A stretch of 64,000 nt of DNA, taken from the NCBI RefSeq assembly GCF_003719305.1, contig NZ_RARC01000032.1, forward strand, positions 1 through 64,000, read 5' to 3'. This DNA comes from Mycolicibacterium stellerae. Lineage in GTDB: Bacteria > Actinomycetota > Actinomycetes > Mycobacteriales > Mycobacteriaceae. The position numbers and the translations under genes were made by a program. This document shows positions 25,862 through 34,883 of the stretch, one piece after another. Position 1 is the stretch's first letter. Every line of letters begins with the position of its first letter. The notes below the pieces were generated by a model, which saw only the letters and a list, made by a program, of their open reading frames with translations, searched no databases and was not told where the DNA came from.

Positions 25862-27102
25862 CGCTGCACCACACGCGGAATCGCGGTGGGCAGCGCGGAT
25901 TCGACGATGGCGGCGACTCCCAGCGCCCCGACCAACAGCCGGATTCCCAGGCTGGCAGGCACGGCGTCCAACCCCTTCGCACGCGCGGGCAGGCCGCCGA
26001 TGTCGCCGTGGTACAGCGCTTCGACGATATCGAGCGCGGCGTGCTCGCGCACATCGATCGCGCTGTGGCCCGCCGTCGCAAGCTCGACGAGAACCGATTG
26101 CGGAATCAGCGACACGATCTCTTCGGCGACAGCTCTGGGTGTGATCAGATCGCGGCCACCCGAGATGACGACCGTCGGCCAACTGAACTTCGGCATCTCG
26201 GCGACCAGATCGTAGGGCTCGGCTTCGAATTCCAAAGGTTGCTCGGCCATTTCACGGAATGCGGCCGCGGGGTCAAGCGGTTTGCCGTCGGGTACCGCGC
26301 CGTAGTTCAGTTCCAGAAAGCCGATCCGGCCGACCAGGTCGGGCTCGTGGCGATACGGCGCTTTTCGCTCGAGCAGAAACCGCGACGCCTGGTCCAACAC
26401 CGTCCACAGCCCCCGTCGGCCCTGCAGTAGTAGATCCAGCTGCCGGGTCAGCACCGCAGGTCCGGCGAAACCGTAAACCGCCGCGGTGAGCTGTCCCGCC
26501 GCGGGCGTCAGCACGCCGTCGTGCACGAGTTTGCGCACCTTTGGCGCCAGTTCGGCGGCTTCGGGGTCATCCCCGTCCCACAACACCCGGCGGGTTTCAT
26601 CGCGCACGGCGTCGATGTCGTTGGCCGACAACAGCGGTGAGTCCAGCACCATCGCATGCACCCGATCCGGGTGTCGCACACCAATTCCCGCCGCAAGATA
26701 AGTGCCGTACGACGTCCCGTAGATCACCGCCTTGACGACCTGCGCGTCGTCGAGGACCGCGGCGATGTCGTTCACGGCCTGCTCGATGGTGAGGGCCGCG
26801 GGCGGTAGATCGGTGCCGCGATCGTCGTGCCGGGACATCCCGACACCCCGGTGGTCGATCATGATCACGTCGAGACCCCTGGCCGCCGCATGCCTGCGCA
26901 GCCCGCGATACAACGCGACCGACGCCGCACCGGGTCCGCCGGGGATGATGACCAGCGGGTTCGGCGACTTCCTGCCGGTACGGACGTAGAAAAGATCGAA
27001 CTCGTCGTGGCCGTCCGGCGTGACCGGCCGCCGCACCGGACGCACGCCCGGCATCGCGGCCAGCTTGTCGTGCGCACGGCGACGCTTGGCGTTCATGGTC
27101 AT
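25849..27102 (-). CDS. Alpha/beta hydrolase, proline-iminopeptidase/TAP-like
   Basis: 417 residues from ATG 27102 (ATG 27096 also possible). An alpha/beta-hydrolase fold with the HGG-like oxyanion region IIPGGPGAAS, nucleophile elbow GTSYGT and late acid/His region (ISGGRDLITP ... TAGHSAID). The pattern is that of tripeptidyl/prolyl aminopeptidase-like hydrolases; no signal peptide is evident, and a hydrophobic C-terminal helix (IRLLVGALGVAAIVESALP) could associate with the membrane. Next to a peptide importer a peptidase role is attractive but unproven. 55 bp separate it from the membrane/coiled-coil pair on the same strand. Confidence 0.82.
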   Translation of the reverse strand: MTMNAKRRRAHDKLAAMPGVRPVRRPVTPDGHDEFDLFYVRTGRKSPNPLVIIPGGPGAASVALYRGLRRHAAARGLDVIMIDHRGVGMSRHDDRGTDLPPAALTIEQAVNDIAAVLDDAQVVKAVIYGTSYGTYLAAGIGVRHPDRVHAMVLDSPLLSANDIDAVRDETRRVLWDGDDPEAAELAPKVRKLVHDGVLTPAAGQLTAAVYGFAGPAVLTRQLDLLLQGRRGLWTVLDQASRFLLERKAPYRHEPDLVGRIGFLELNYGAVPDGKPLDPAAAFREMAEQPLEFEAEPYDLVAEMPKFSWPTVVISGGRDLITPRAVAEEIVSLIPQSVLVELATAGHSAIDVREHAALDIVEALYHGDIGGLPARAKGLDAVPASLGIRLLVGALGVAAIVESALPTAIPRVVQRVTS

Positions 27103-27163
27103 CGCCCACCATTCTGCTCCCGGCAGTAATAGAGTCGCGGCACAGGTCGACGACGGGGACGCG

Positions 27164-27583
27164 GTGAACTTGGAACAGTTCTTCGAACGGGCGACGCAGG
27201 CGTTCGAGGTGCTTGGCGTTTCGTCGATGGTGTTGGGCACCGGTTACGCCATCGGTCTGGCCCTCGTGACGTGGAAACGAATCGGCGGGGAGCGGGCTTT
27301 CAAGACGCTGCGCAACTCGATCGGCGGCGCGATACTTCTCGGCCTCGAACTGCTCGTCGCCGCCGACATCGTCAAGACAGTCACGTCGAAACCGTCGCTG
27401 ACCGACGCCGCCATCCTCGGAGTGATCGTCCTCATCCGCACGGTGCTCAGCTTCACGATCGAGGTCGAGATCGACGGTGTCGCGCCGTGGCGAAAGGCAC
27501 TGACGACGGGCCCCGAAGTGCTGGCCAGGACCACCCGCGCCGCGCGATCTGCGCCAGACCCGCAACCTAACCTCGGCGAATGA
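27164..27583 (+). CDS. DUF1622 membrane protein
   Basis: 139 residues from GTG 27164 (GGGGAC upstream). Three hydrophobic helices, with the conserved block FKTLRNSIGGAILLGLELLV-AADIVKTV and VLIRTVLSFTIEVEIDG, match the DUF1622 family of small membrane proteins of unknown role. It is divergent from the hydrolase. Its 3' end overlaps the convergent GMC oxidoreductase by 17 bp. Confidence 0.85.
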   Translation: MNLEQFFERATQAFEVLGVSSMVLGTGYAIGLALVTWKRIGGERAFKTLRNSIGGAILLGLELLVAADIVKTVTSKPSLTDAAILGVIVLIRTVLSFTIEVEIDGVAPWRKALTTGPEVLARTTRAARSAPDPQPNLGE

Positions 27584-29105
27584 AGTCGGAGGCCCTCTCT
27601 CCGATCAGCACGCTGGGGGCGTGGGTATGTCCGCGGACGATCGCGGGCATCACCGATGCGTCGGCCACCCGCAGACCGTCGACGCCGCGTACCCGCAGCT
27701 GCGGGTCCACCACACTCGCGTCGTCGCCGCCCATCCGACAGGTGCCGACGGGGTGGTAGAGCGTCTGCGAACACTCGTTGATCGCCGTTTCGAAGGTCTC
27801 GTCGTTCAGGCTCGTCGCGCCGACGGGGCGGGCGATCTTGCCGATCACGCCGCCCAGCGCTGGTGAACGGGCAATCCTGGCGCTGATTTGAAGTCCCGAC
27901 ATCAATGCGGCCCGATCCTCGCCTGCGTCGTCGCTGAGGTACTGCGGATCGATGATCGGTTTGTCCAGCGGGTCAGCCGATCTCAGCGTGATGCTGCCGC
28001 GGCTGCGCGGCTTCACCAGTATCGGCCCCATCACCACGGCATGCCGGTCGTACGGATCGCCGATGCCCTCGTCGAAGAACGGCGCAGGCGCAAAGATCAG
28101 CTCGAGATCCGGCACGTCGAGTTCCGGTCGGCTGCGTAGGAAACCGTAGCCCTCACCGACATTCGAGGTAAGCATCCCTCGCCTGCGAATCAGGTAGTTG
28201 AGTAGCTCCACGGGCTTCTCGGCGCCGGTCAAGGTGTCGTCGGGAACGTCGAAGCCCATCGGCACCGCGAGGTGATCCATCAGGTTGCGGCCCACCTCGG
28301 GCACGTCGGCCACCACGCCGATACCGTGCGTGCCGAGCTGCTCGCGATCACCGATACCGGACAGCATGAGCAGCTGCGGACTGTTCACCGCGCCCCCGGC
28401 CAGAACTACTTCGCGGCGGGCCCGCACGACGCGACGCTGGCCGAGCTGGCTGAATTCGACGCCCACCGCGCGCCGTCCGTCGAAAAGCACACGGGTAGCG
28501 GTGGCGGACGTCTGCAGGGTCAGGTTCGGCCTGCGCAGGGCCGGCTTGAGATACGCGTCGGCCGTGCTCCACCGCGCACCCCTCCGTTGGGTGACGAGCG
28601 CCTCGCAGAAACCCTCCGGCGCATCGCAATTGGGGCTTTCTACGTCGTACCCGCATTCCCGCACGGCGGTCAACCACGCCGCGGTCGAACTGCGCGGGCT
28701 GCGCTGCGGCGAGATGACGAGCGGGCCGGCCTCGATCTTCGCGAAATACTTCGACACATGGGCGAAGTCCCACTCCTCACCGGCGAGGGCACCCCATTCG
28801 TCGTAGTCGGCGGCGAAGCCGCGGACCCACATCATCGCGTTCATCGATGATGAGCCGCCGAGCATTTTGCCACGGGGCCAATAGATCTCGCGGCCGTCGA
28901 GCTGCTTCTGCGGCTCAGTCGAGTAGTTCCAGTCGACCTCGCTGCGGAACAGCTTCGCGAACGCGGCGGGGATGTGGATGAACTTGTTCTTGTCCCTGGT
29001 GCCTGCCTCCAGCACCACCACCGAGGTGGCCGGATCGGCGCTGAGTCGATTGGCCAGCACGGACCCGGCTGAGCCTGTTCCCACGACGATGTAGTCGGCT
29101 TCCAC
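27567..29105 (-). CDS. GMC-family FAD oxidoreductase (choline dehydrogenase-like)
   Basis: 512 residues from GTG 29105. N-terminal FAD fold VVGTGSAGSVLA with EAG acid, the GMC signatures (GRGKMLGGSSSMNAMMWVR-type and GGAVNSPQLLMLSGIG) and the C-terminal catalytic His region (YHPVGTCRMG and GHTHAPSVLIGE). Members oxidise alcohols. It corresponds in position to M. tuberculosis Rv1279. The substrate is unknown. Confidence 0.93.
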   Translation of the reverse strand: MEADYIVVGTGSAGSVLANRLSADPATSVVVLEAGTRDKNKFIHIPAAFAKLFRSEVDWNYSTEPQKQLDGREIYWPRGKMLGGSSSMNAMMWVRGFAADYDEWGALAGEEWDFAHVSKYFAKIEAGPLVISPQRSPRSSTAAWLTAVRECGYDVESPNCDAPEGFCEALVTQRRGARWSTADAYLKPALRRPNLTLQTSATATRVLFDGRRAVGVEFSQLGQRRVVRARREVVLAGGAVNSPQLLMLSGIGDREQLGTHGIGVVADVPEVGRNLMDHLAVPMGFDVPDDTLTGAEKPVELLNYLIRRRGMLTSNVGEGYGFLRSRPELDVPDLELIFAPAPFFDEGIGDPYDRHAVVMGPILVKPRSRGSITLRSADPLDKPIIDPQYLSDDAGEDRAALMSGLQISARIARSPALGGVIGKIARPVGATSLNDETFETAINECSQTLYHPVGTCRMGGDDASVVDPQLRVRGVDGLRVADASVMPAIVRGHTHAPSVLIGERASDFIRRG

Positions 29106-29133
29106 CCGGCGGAGTCTAGAAGGTGCCGCAGTC

Positions 29134-31761
29134 CTACGCGGACAGTTCGATGTGATGCGCGGCGCCCACGCTCTGATACCGCTGCGGGCTGCAGGTCAAG
29201 ACGATGACCTGGCCGTCGCCGCCGACCGCATCGAACACCGCGCCCATCTTGATCAGCCGCTCGGGGTCGGTGAAGCCCAACGCATCGTCGATGACGACGG
29301 GGACGCTGTCCTCCTTGGCGACAAGCGCGGCCCCGGCCAGCCTGGCCACGATGCCCAGCTGCTCCTTCGCGCCGCCGGACAACGACTCGTATGGCACGGT
29401 GCGACCGGACAGCGTGCGGCTGCAGATGCGCAGCTGGCTGTCGATCTCCACCTCGAAGGTGTCACCGAAGACGATGCGTCCCAGCCGCTCCACCTGGTTG
29501 CGGAACGGGTCGACGTAGCGCAGCCGGGTCGCGTCACGGTGTCGGACCATCACCGAGCGCAGCAGCTGCGCGGCCCGCGCCCGCCTGTGCACCCGCAGAT
29601 ACTCGGCTTCGGCATGCTCGCGTTCGGTCTCGGCCGCGTCGAGCTGGCACTTGCGGCCCTCGGTCCCGTACACCTTCAGCTGCGCAGTGACCATGCGCAG
29701 GGCGTCGGCGACCTCGTCATAGCGGTCGCCGAGTGCCTCGACACGTCCGAGCGCCTCATCGAGGGCGGCGGCGACGGTATCGGGTGCGCAACGGGCGAGC
29801 TCGCCACCCAGGTCTGCGACGAGCCCCGTGGCGCGGCGCGCCTTCTCCATATCGGTCTCGGCTTTGACGAGGAGTTCGTCGTCGGTCGCGGTGGCCCGCT
29901 GCTGCGCCAGGCGGTCCCGTCCGACGGTCAGCTCGGCGTAGCACGCGGTGCACTTCTCGCGGGCAACGCTTGCCTGGGTCGCCCTCTCCCCCAATCGCTT
30001 TGCCGCAGCCTCGGCGACCTTACGGTGCATTTCGCAATCGGCGATGGCCTTCTGCTGTGCGGCGTTGGCCTCGTTGAGTTCGGCACGGGCACTTGCCGAA
30101 TCACCTTGGCCAGTCGTATCGCCCATGTCTGAGGTTGCGGCGGCCTGCAGCTCGGACAATCGCGCGCGGAGCGCGTTGACATCGTCGTCACCGACGAGGC
30201 CGTGCGCTGTCGCCGTCCACCTGTCGCGGATCCCGGCCAGTTCCCGTCGCCGCTGATCGACAACACGCGCCCCCACCACGTCGTCGACCTTGGCGGCCGC
30301 CAACGCCTCCGTCAGAACCTGTTGGGCGGCATCGAGTTTGGCTTGAGTATCGGAAGCTGGCGCACCGGGCACCACCCGTGCGGTGAGCACACCCGGTACT
30401 TCGATATCGGTCGTCGTCGTGGCGTTCGCCGACCAGGTGCCGCCTGCACCAAGCGCGACGGCTTCACCGCCGACCCGCAGCTCGATGTTCGCGACCGCGA
30501 CGACCTCGAGGTGGGCCGACGCCAACTCGGCCTGCGCGGCGGCGCGCTCCACCGCGGCGGCGGCCGTCTCGATGTCCCGCATCAGAGCGTCGGTGAGCGC
30601 TATCGACGCCAGTTCACGCTCGGCACGCTCGACCTCGCGGCGTGCCGCGTCGATCTTCGTCAGCCGGCTCGAGAGCCGGTTGGCCTCGTCGCGGTCGGAC
30701 AGCTGCTCGACGTCGCGGCGGGCGGCAGCCACGCGCGCTTGAGCCGCCTGCAGGGCAGCGCGCGCCTCCTCGGCGGCGGCCTCAGCGGCTTCCTGGACCT
30801 CCCGCGCGGTGAGCTCGTCGTCATGCGCTTGCGCGGCAGCGCTTTCCAGCTCGGCGACCGCCGCCGTGCGCTCCCCCACGTCGGCCTGCAGCCTCCGCCG
30901 CTCGGTCAGCGCCGAAACGGACGCGCCGAGCGTGGCATCTGCCGCCGCGGCGACCACCTCGGCCTGCTTGAGCTGCTGGGACAGCACGGAGACCTCTTCG
31001 GCCGCGGTTCGGGCGGTGGTCAGTCGCTTGACCGCCTCGGCGCGCTCGGCCGCGAGCCGCTCGCTTTCGGCGGTGAGGGTGGCGTGCGACCGGACCGCGT
31101 CATCGACCTCGGCGACCGCGGCCGCGCACCGGGCCACCTCATCGTCGGCGTCCCGCATGCGTTTGGTCGCTGTGGCCCACTCGCCGGTTGGGCGTCCGGT
31201 GGGGGTGAAGTAGCGAAGGTACTCGGCGTCGATCCGGTCGATCAGCAGCGGCTCGGCACCAGACATCTGGACCGCCTCACCGGCGGCGACGTCGAGCGCC
31301 CGGGACAGCGCATCGCATCCCGACAGGTCCACCGGTGAAGTCGACGTCGACTGAAGCACGCGCTGCGCCCGCCACAGTGCCACGTCGACGGTTTCGTCGA
31401 GGATCGCCCGCACCCGGTCATGGGCCTCGTCTCCGGTGAGCTGTTCGCGACGAGGCGCCAGCACGGTGAGCGTGGTCTCCGCGCGCTTGTGGAACCGCTT
31501 GCGGTAGACGAAACGGTAAGGGCCCGTGCTGATCTCGGCAATGATTTCGGCGCCCACGTCGGCGTGAGTCGGCTTGACCTGTTTGACTTCCTTCTTCGTG
31601 GACCGGTCCTTGGCCTCCAACAACAGGTCAAGCGCCTCGATCATCGAGGACTTACCGATCTCGTTGGCTCCGCAGACCACCACCACACCGTGGTCGGGGA
31701 AAACGAGCTCGCGGTGGGTGATGCCGCGGTAATTCGTCAGCACGAGCCTGTGCAACCTCAT
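29134..31761 (-). CDS. SbcC/Rad50-like AAA ATPase (Rv1278-like)
   Basis: 875 residues. Walker A is GANEIGKSS (~32-40); the ABC signature LSGGAKEQLG and Walker B VVIDDALGF are near the C-terminus. Between them are coiled-coil arms interrupted by a beta-type segment (~390-480, VANIELRVGGEAVALGAGG) and a CTAC motif at C604/C607, reminiscent of a zinc hook but off centre. The Walker B acid is Asp-Asp and the expected H-loop His is replaced (LTCSPQRY). It is encoded 66 bp after an SbcD-like nuclease, so the pair probably forms an SbcCD-like DNA-end-processing complex. Position matches Rv1278. Confidence 0.87.
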   Translation of the reverse strand: MRLHRLVLTNYRGITHRELVFPDHGVVVVCGANEIGKSSMIEALDLLLEAKDRSTKKEVKQVKPTHADVGAEIIAEISTGPYRFVYRKRFHKRAETTLTVLAPRREQLTGDEAHDRVRAILDETVDVALWRAQRVLQSTSTSPVDLSGCDALSRALDVAAGEAVQMSGAEPLLIDRIDAEYLRYFTPTGRPTGEWATATKRMRDADDEVARCAAAVAEVDDAVRSHATLTAESERLAAERAEAVKRLTTARTAAEEVSVLSQQLKQAEVVAAAADATLGASVSALTERRRLQADVGERTAAVAELESAAAQAHDDELTAREVQEAAEAAAEEARAALQAAQARVAAARRDVEQLSDRDEANRLSSRLTKIDAARREVERAERELASIALTDALMRDIETAAAAVERAAAQAELASAHLEVVAVANIELRVGGEAVALGAGGTWSANATTTTDIEVPGVLTARVVPGAPASDTQAKLDAAQQVLTEALAAAKVDDVVGARVVDQRRRELAGIRDRWTATAHGLVGDDDVNALRARLSELQAAATSDMGDTTGQGDSASARAELNEANAAQQKAIADCEMHRKVAEAAAKRLGERATQASVAREKCTACYAELTVGRDRLAQQRATATDDELLVKAETDMEKARRATGLVADLGGELARCAPDTVAAALDEALGRVEALGDRYDEVADALRMVTAQLKVYGTEGRKCQLDAAETEREHAEAEYLRVHRRARAAQLLRSVMVRHRDATRLRYVDPFRNQVERLGRIVFGDTFEVEIDSQLRICSRTLSGRTVPYESLSGGAKEQLGIVARLAGAALVAKEDSVPVVIDDALGFTDPERLIKMGAVFDAVGGDGQVIVLTCSPQRYQSVGAAHHIELSA

Positions 31762-31827
31762 GCCTCGGCTCCTGTTCGCTCCGGTCCTCGCTTCGATGCG
31801 ATCCTCACTCGCACTCCCCTTCGGGCC

Positions 31828-32976
31828 TCATGCGATACCCCTGTCCACCAGACGCAGCAGCAGCGACAGCGCCGCACGTGCGTCGTCGGCGTCCTCGCCG
31901 TCGGAGCGCGCGGCGGCCACCAGTTCGTCGACCGCGGCGGCGGCGAAACCGCCGATTCCGAGGTCGTCGAACTCGCCGTCGGCCGGGATCACCGCGATTT
32001 CGGACTGACGCTCCCACAGGCGCAGCGCCGCGAACAGCCGTGCGTACTTGTCCAGGCAGGCATCAAGGGCGGCCTTGTCGGTCACCGTCAACGATCCGGT
32101 GAGCGCAAGCCGAACAACCGTGCGCTCCTTGTCGGACATCAGGTCGAGGTTGATGTCGAGGTCGGCGATGTCGCGGCTGCTGTCCACCGCATGGTGCAGG
32201 GTCAAGAACCTCCACCGGCCAACGCTGCGCGGCTCGACGGTCGCCGGCCGGCTCTGGTCGGCCTCGTCGATGTCGACCACCAACACATGTCCGGGGTCGG
32301 GTTCGATGTCATCGTAGTTGGTGACCTCGGGTGATCCGGAATACCAGATCCGGCCCGTCGCGCCGACCTGCATGCGAGAGTGCTTGTCGCCCAACGCCAC
32401 ATAGTGCACCGCGCCGCGGGCGATCGCTTCTTCCACAGTCGCGAGCTGGATCAGGGACGGCCGGTCCTTGTCGGGAACGAAGATGTCGACGGCGCCGTGT
32501 CCGACGACGACGCGGGTGGTCCCGTCGGCCGGTAGACCGTCGATCACTTCGGCGACCAGGTCGGTGGTGGGTGCTTTCGACGTCCACGGTGCGGCCACGA
32601 TCTCCAGACCTTGGCGCACCTGGTGCACCCCCGGCCTGTCGAGAACCGTGACGTTGTCCGGGCATTCGGCGGTGAACAGCGCGCTGGTGTACACCGATGA
32701 CGCGTCGAGCGGATCGTGGTTGCCGGGCAGCAGGTAGACCGGGACCCCGATGCCGCGCATCGCCTCCAGCGACTGACTGACGACCCGCGGAGTCAGCTGG
32801 TTGTGCTCGAACACGTCGCCCGCCACCACGACGAACTCGGCGCCACATTCTTGTGCCACCGTCCGCAGCCCCGCCACCACTTCGCGGCGGGCGGCCGAAT
32901 ACCGAGGCTGCGCCTCGCCGTTGAGGAAGTACCGGGTCATCCCGAGCTGCCAGTCGGCGGTGTGCACGAATCGCAT
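31828..32976 (-). CDS. SbcD/Mre11-like metallophosphoesterase (Rv1277-like)
   Basis: 382 residues from ATG 32976 behind GGAGGG. The calcineurin-type phosphoesterase motifs appear in order: HTADWQLG, GDVFEH, PGNHDPLD, VVGHGAVD and LGDKHSR. This is the nuclease half of an SbcCD/Mre11-Rad50-like complex; the ATPase partner follows. An N-terminal in-frame extension to 33402 is rejected because it runs through a divergent promoter region. Confidence 0.9.
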   Translation of the reverse strand: MRFVHTADWQLGMTRYFLNGEAQPRYSAARREVVAGLRTVAQECGAEFVVVAGDVFEHNQLTPRVVSQSLEAMRGIGVPVYLLPGNHDPLDASSVYTSALFTAECPDNVTVLDRPGVHQVRQGLEIVAAPWTSKAPTTDLVAEVIDGLPADGTTRVVVGHGAVDIFVPDKDRPSLIQLATVEEAIARGAVHYVALGDKHSRMQVGATGRIWYSGSPEVTNYDDIEPDPGHVLVVDIDEADQSRPATVEPRSVGRWRFLTLHHAVDSSRDIADLDINLDLMSDKERTVVRLALTGSLTVTDKAALDACLDKYARLFAALRLWERQSEIAVIPADGEFDDLGIGGFAAAAVDELVAAARSDGEDADDARAALSLLLRLVDRGIA

Positions 32977-33078
32977 CTCTGCCCTCCTTCCCTGCCGCGT
33001 CTTTGCTAGGTGTGGCGAGTGTAGGTCCGGTCGCCGACAAGACGGTGGACGTGCGTCGGCATGCCATACGGTGAAGTG

Positions 33079-33585
33079 GTGACCGACCGCTATCGCACAC
33101 TGATGTTGCTTCGGCATGCGAAGTCGGACTATCCAGCCGGAGTGGCCGACCACCAGCGTCCGCTGGCCGCGCGGGGAGAACGGGAGGCGCGACTGGCGGG
33201 AGACTGGTTGCGCGCACACACCCCCGCCGTCGACGCGGTGCTGTGCTCGACGGCGACCCGCACCCGCCAGACATTTGCGCGGACCCGAATCGAGGCGCCG
33301 GTGACTTATGTCGACCGGCTGTACGACGCGACGCCCGGCGCGGTGATCCGGGAGATCAACGGAGTCGACCCCGAGGTGGAGACCCTGTTGGTGATCGGCC
33401 ACGAACCGGCGATGTCATCGGTGGCGCTCGGCCTGGCGACTCCCGACGGCAGCAACAAAACTGCGGCCGAACACATCTCGACGAAGTTTCCGACCTCGGC
33501 GATCGCAGTGCTGCGTACCGCGGAGCCATGGGAGCAGCTGACGCTCAGCAGCGCCGCGCTGGTCACGTTCCACGTGCCCCGCTGA
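33079..33585 (+). CDS. SixA-type histidine phosphatase (Rv1276c-like)
   Basis: 168 residues from GTG 33079; GTG 33076 and ATG 33061 are in-frame alternatives, but the mycobacterial homologue begins near TDRYRTL. The RHG-type phosphatase motif is LLRHAKSDYP with the second catalytic His in VIGHEPAMS. SixA-like enzymes remove phosphate from phosphohistidine; the natural partner here is unknown. It is divergent from the SbcD-like gene, as in M. tuberculosis. Confidence 0.88.
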   Translation: MTDRYRTLMLLRHAKSDYPAGVADHQRPLAARGEREARLAGDWLRAHTPAVDAVLCSTATRTRQTFARTRIEAPVTYVDRLYDATPGAVIREINGVDPEVETLLVIGHEPAMSSVALGLATPDGSNKTAAEHISTKFPTSAIAVLRTAEPWEQLTLSSAALVTFHVPR

Positions 33586-33594
33586 TTCACACCG

Positions 33595-33651
33595 CGAGCG
33601 CACACCCTTGTACGGATTTCGGGGCATTCTGCGTACAGGATTGCGCGCTCG
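33595..33651. repeat. Imperfect palindromic repeat between convergent genes
   Basis: Arms at 33595-33614 and 33632-33651 (CGAGCGCACA...TGTACG versus the complement of CGTACAGGATTGCGCGCTCG) pair at 16 of 20 positions around a central TTTCGGGGCATTC region. Lies exactly between the stops of the SixA and lprC genes and may terminate both. Resembles dispersed mycobacterial palindromic elements. Confidence 0.7.
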
Positions 33652-33656
33652 TGGTG

Positions 33657-34211
33657 CTAGGAGCTGGTGGCCAGCGTCAGCTCCATCAGCTTGAGCGCCA
33701 TCCCGCACGCGTCGATGCCCGGCTGCTGCGGGTTGACCCACCAACCCACCACGCCGCCAGCGTCGCTGGCGACACCGCACGCACCGTTGGGGTCGTTGGG
33801 ATGCATGACGATCGAGGGAACGCCCGCGATCGCGCGGCTCTCGACCTTGTACTCGAGCTGGTCGGCGGTCTTGCGCTCGTTGTCGAGGCTGCCCTGCTCG
33901 AACCAGAAGCGGGTGATGTCGATCAGACCGGCCGGATTGGCGGCCTGCCAGCGGCACACCGCGCCGACGAACGTGCTCTGGATGTCCAGCGGATCCGCCC
34001 CTACCGTCTTGGCCAGGATGTCCTCGGTGAGGACCTCGCACTCCTTGAGCAGGTTCGGATATTCCTTCGCCGAATCGTCGTTGCGGGGCACATCGCCCGC
34101 GCCTGCCTTGGCGGCCGTGCCCTCGACCGTGCGCGAGCAACCGAGAAGCATCGTCAGCACGGCGAGCACGGCGACCAGTCCCGCGCCGACACGGCGAACC
34201 CGGCCGATCAT
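33657..34211 (-). CDS. lprC: DUF3558 lipoprotein LprC
   Basis: 184 residues with signal peptide and lipobox (TMLLGC), followed by a DUF3558-type domain (CRWQAANPAGLIDITRFWFE). Cysteines at the start and the pair in the domain fit an exported disulfide-containing lipoprotein. ATG 34211 overlaps the lprB stop (ATGA). The lprB-lprC order and flanking genes match M. tuberculosis Rv1274-Rv1275. Molecular function unknown. Confidence 0.92.
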   Translation of the reverse strand: MIGRVRRVGAGLVAVLAVLTMLLGCSRTVEGTAAKAGAGDVPRNDDSAKEYPNLLKECEVLTEDILAKTVGADPLDIQSTFVGAVCRWQAANPAGLIDITRFWFEQGSLDNERKTADQLEYKVESRAIAGVPSIVMHPNDPNGACGVASDAGGVVGWWVNPQQPGIDACGMALKLMELTLATSS

Positions 34212-34759
34212 TTCGCGTTCACAATCGACTGACGGGTCAACTCCTTGGCCACCTCACATGAATCCGGGAAGGGCTTCTCGGAGAAGCTGATCGACCACTC
34301 GATGAAGTCGTCGTCGTACTGGATCCCGATCTCACACAGGTTGGCGCCCAGCGTCGGGTCCTCGCCGACCGCGATGAAGCCGTCGTGTCCCTCGATGTTG
34401 ATGTCCTCGACGCTGTTGCGCGACAGCTCCTCGGTCTTGCGCTCACGCCCGATCGGGCTACCGCGGTACCAGGTGAACGAGAAATGCGGGCCGAGGATGC
34501 CGCCGCCGGCCAGCCACTGGCAGCCGACCGAGTTCTTGGCTGTATTGACCAGTCCCGTCACCCTCGTCTGCTCGGCCATCGTCTGGTCGCTGATGCCGCC
34601 GCACTGAGGAAAGAACGGTCCGTGGGTAATGCCCTGCGCCGGCGACGGCCCCTGCGGCCCTTCGGGTGACGCCGAATCCGAGCCGGAAGAGCATGCAGCC
34701 AACACCGGAATCATGACGGCCGCCGCAGCGACCACCCGCTTCACGTTGCTGGGGATCAC
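34208..34759 (-). CDS. lprB: DUF3558 lipoprotein LprB
   Basis: 183 residues from GTG 34759 (GTG 34744 is an alternative giving a shorter signal). Lipobox VLAAC, then a domain with GPFFPQCGGISDQT and SVGCQWLAGGGILGPHFSF that is nearly identical in memory to M. tuberculosis LprB. DUF3558 family, anchored outside the membrane. First gene of the lprBC operon, divergent from the ABC exporter pair. Function unknown. Confidence 0.92.
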   Translation of the reverse strand: MIPSNVKRVVAAAAVMIPVLAACSSGSDSASPEGPQGPSPAQGITHGPFFPQCGGISDQTMAEQTRVTGLVNTAKNSVGCQWLAGGGILGPHFSFTWYRGSPIGRERKTEELSRNSVEDINIEGHDGFIAVGEDPTLGANLCEIGIQYDDDFIEWSISFSEKPFPDSCEVAKELTRQSIVNAK

Positions 34760-34883
34760 AGCGCACACTGTAGCGGCCGCCACCCAAGGTGAACCTGAGA
34801 GACACGCTGACCTGCTATTTCGATACCGAAAACGGGCATCGGGCCGCGCGAGGACGGACAGGTCGGTATGCGAAAGTAGCGAG

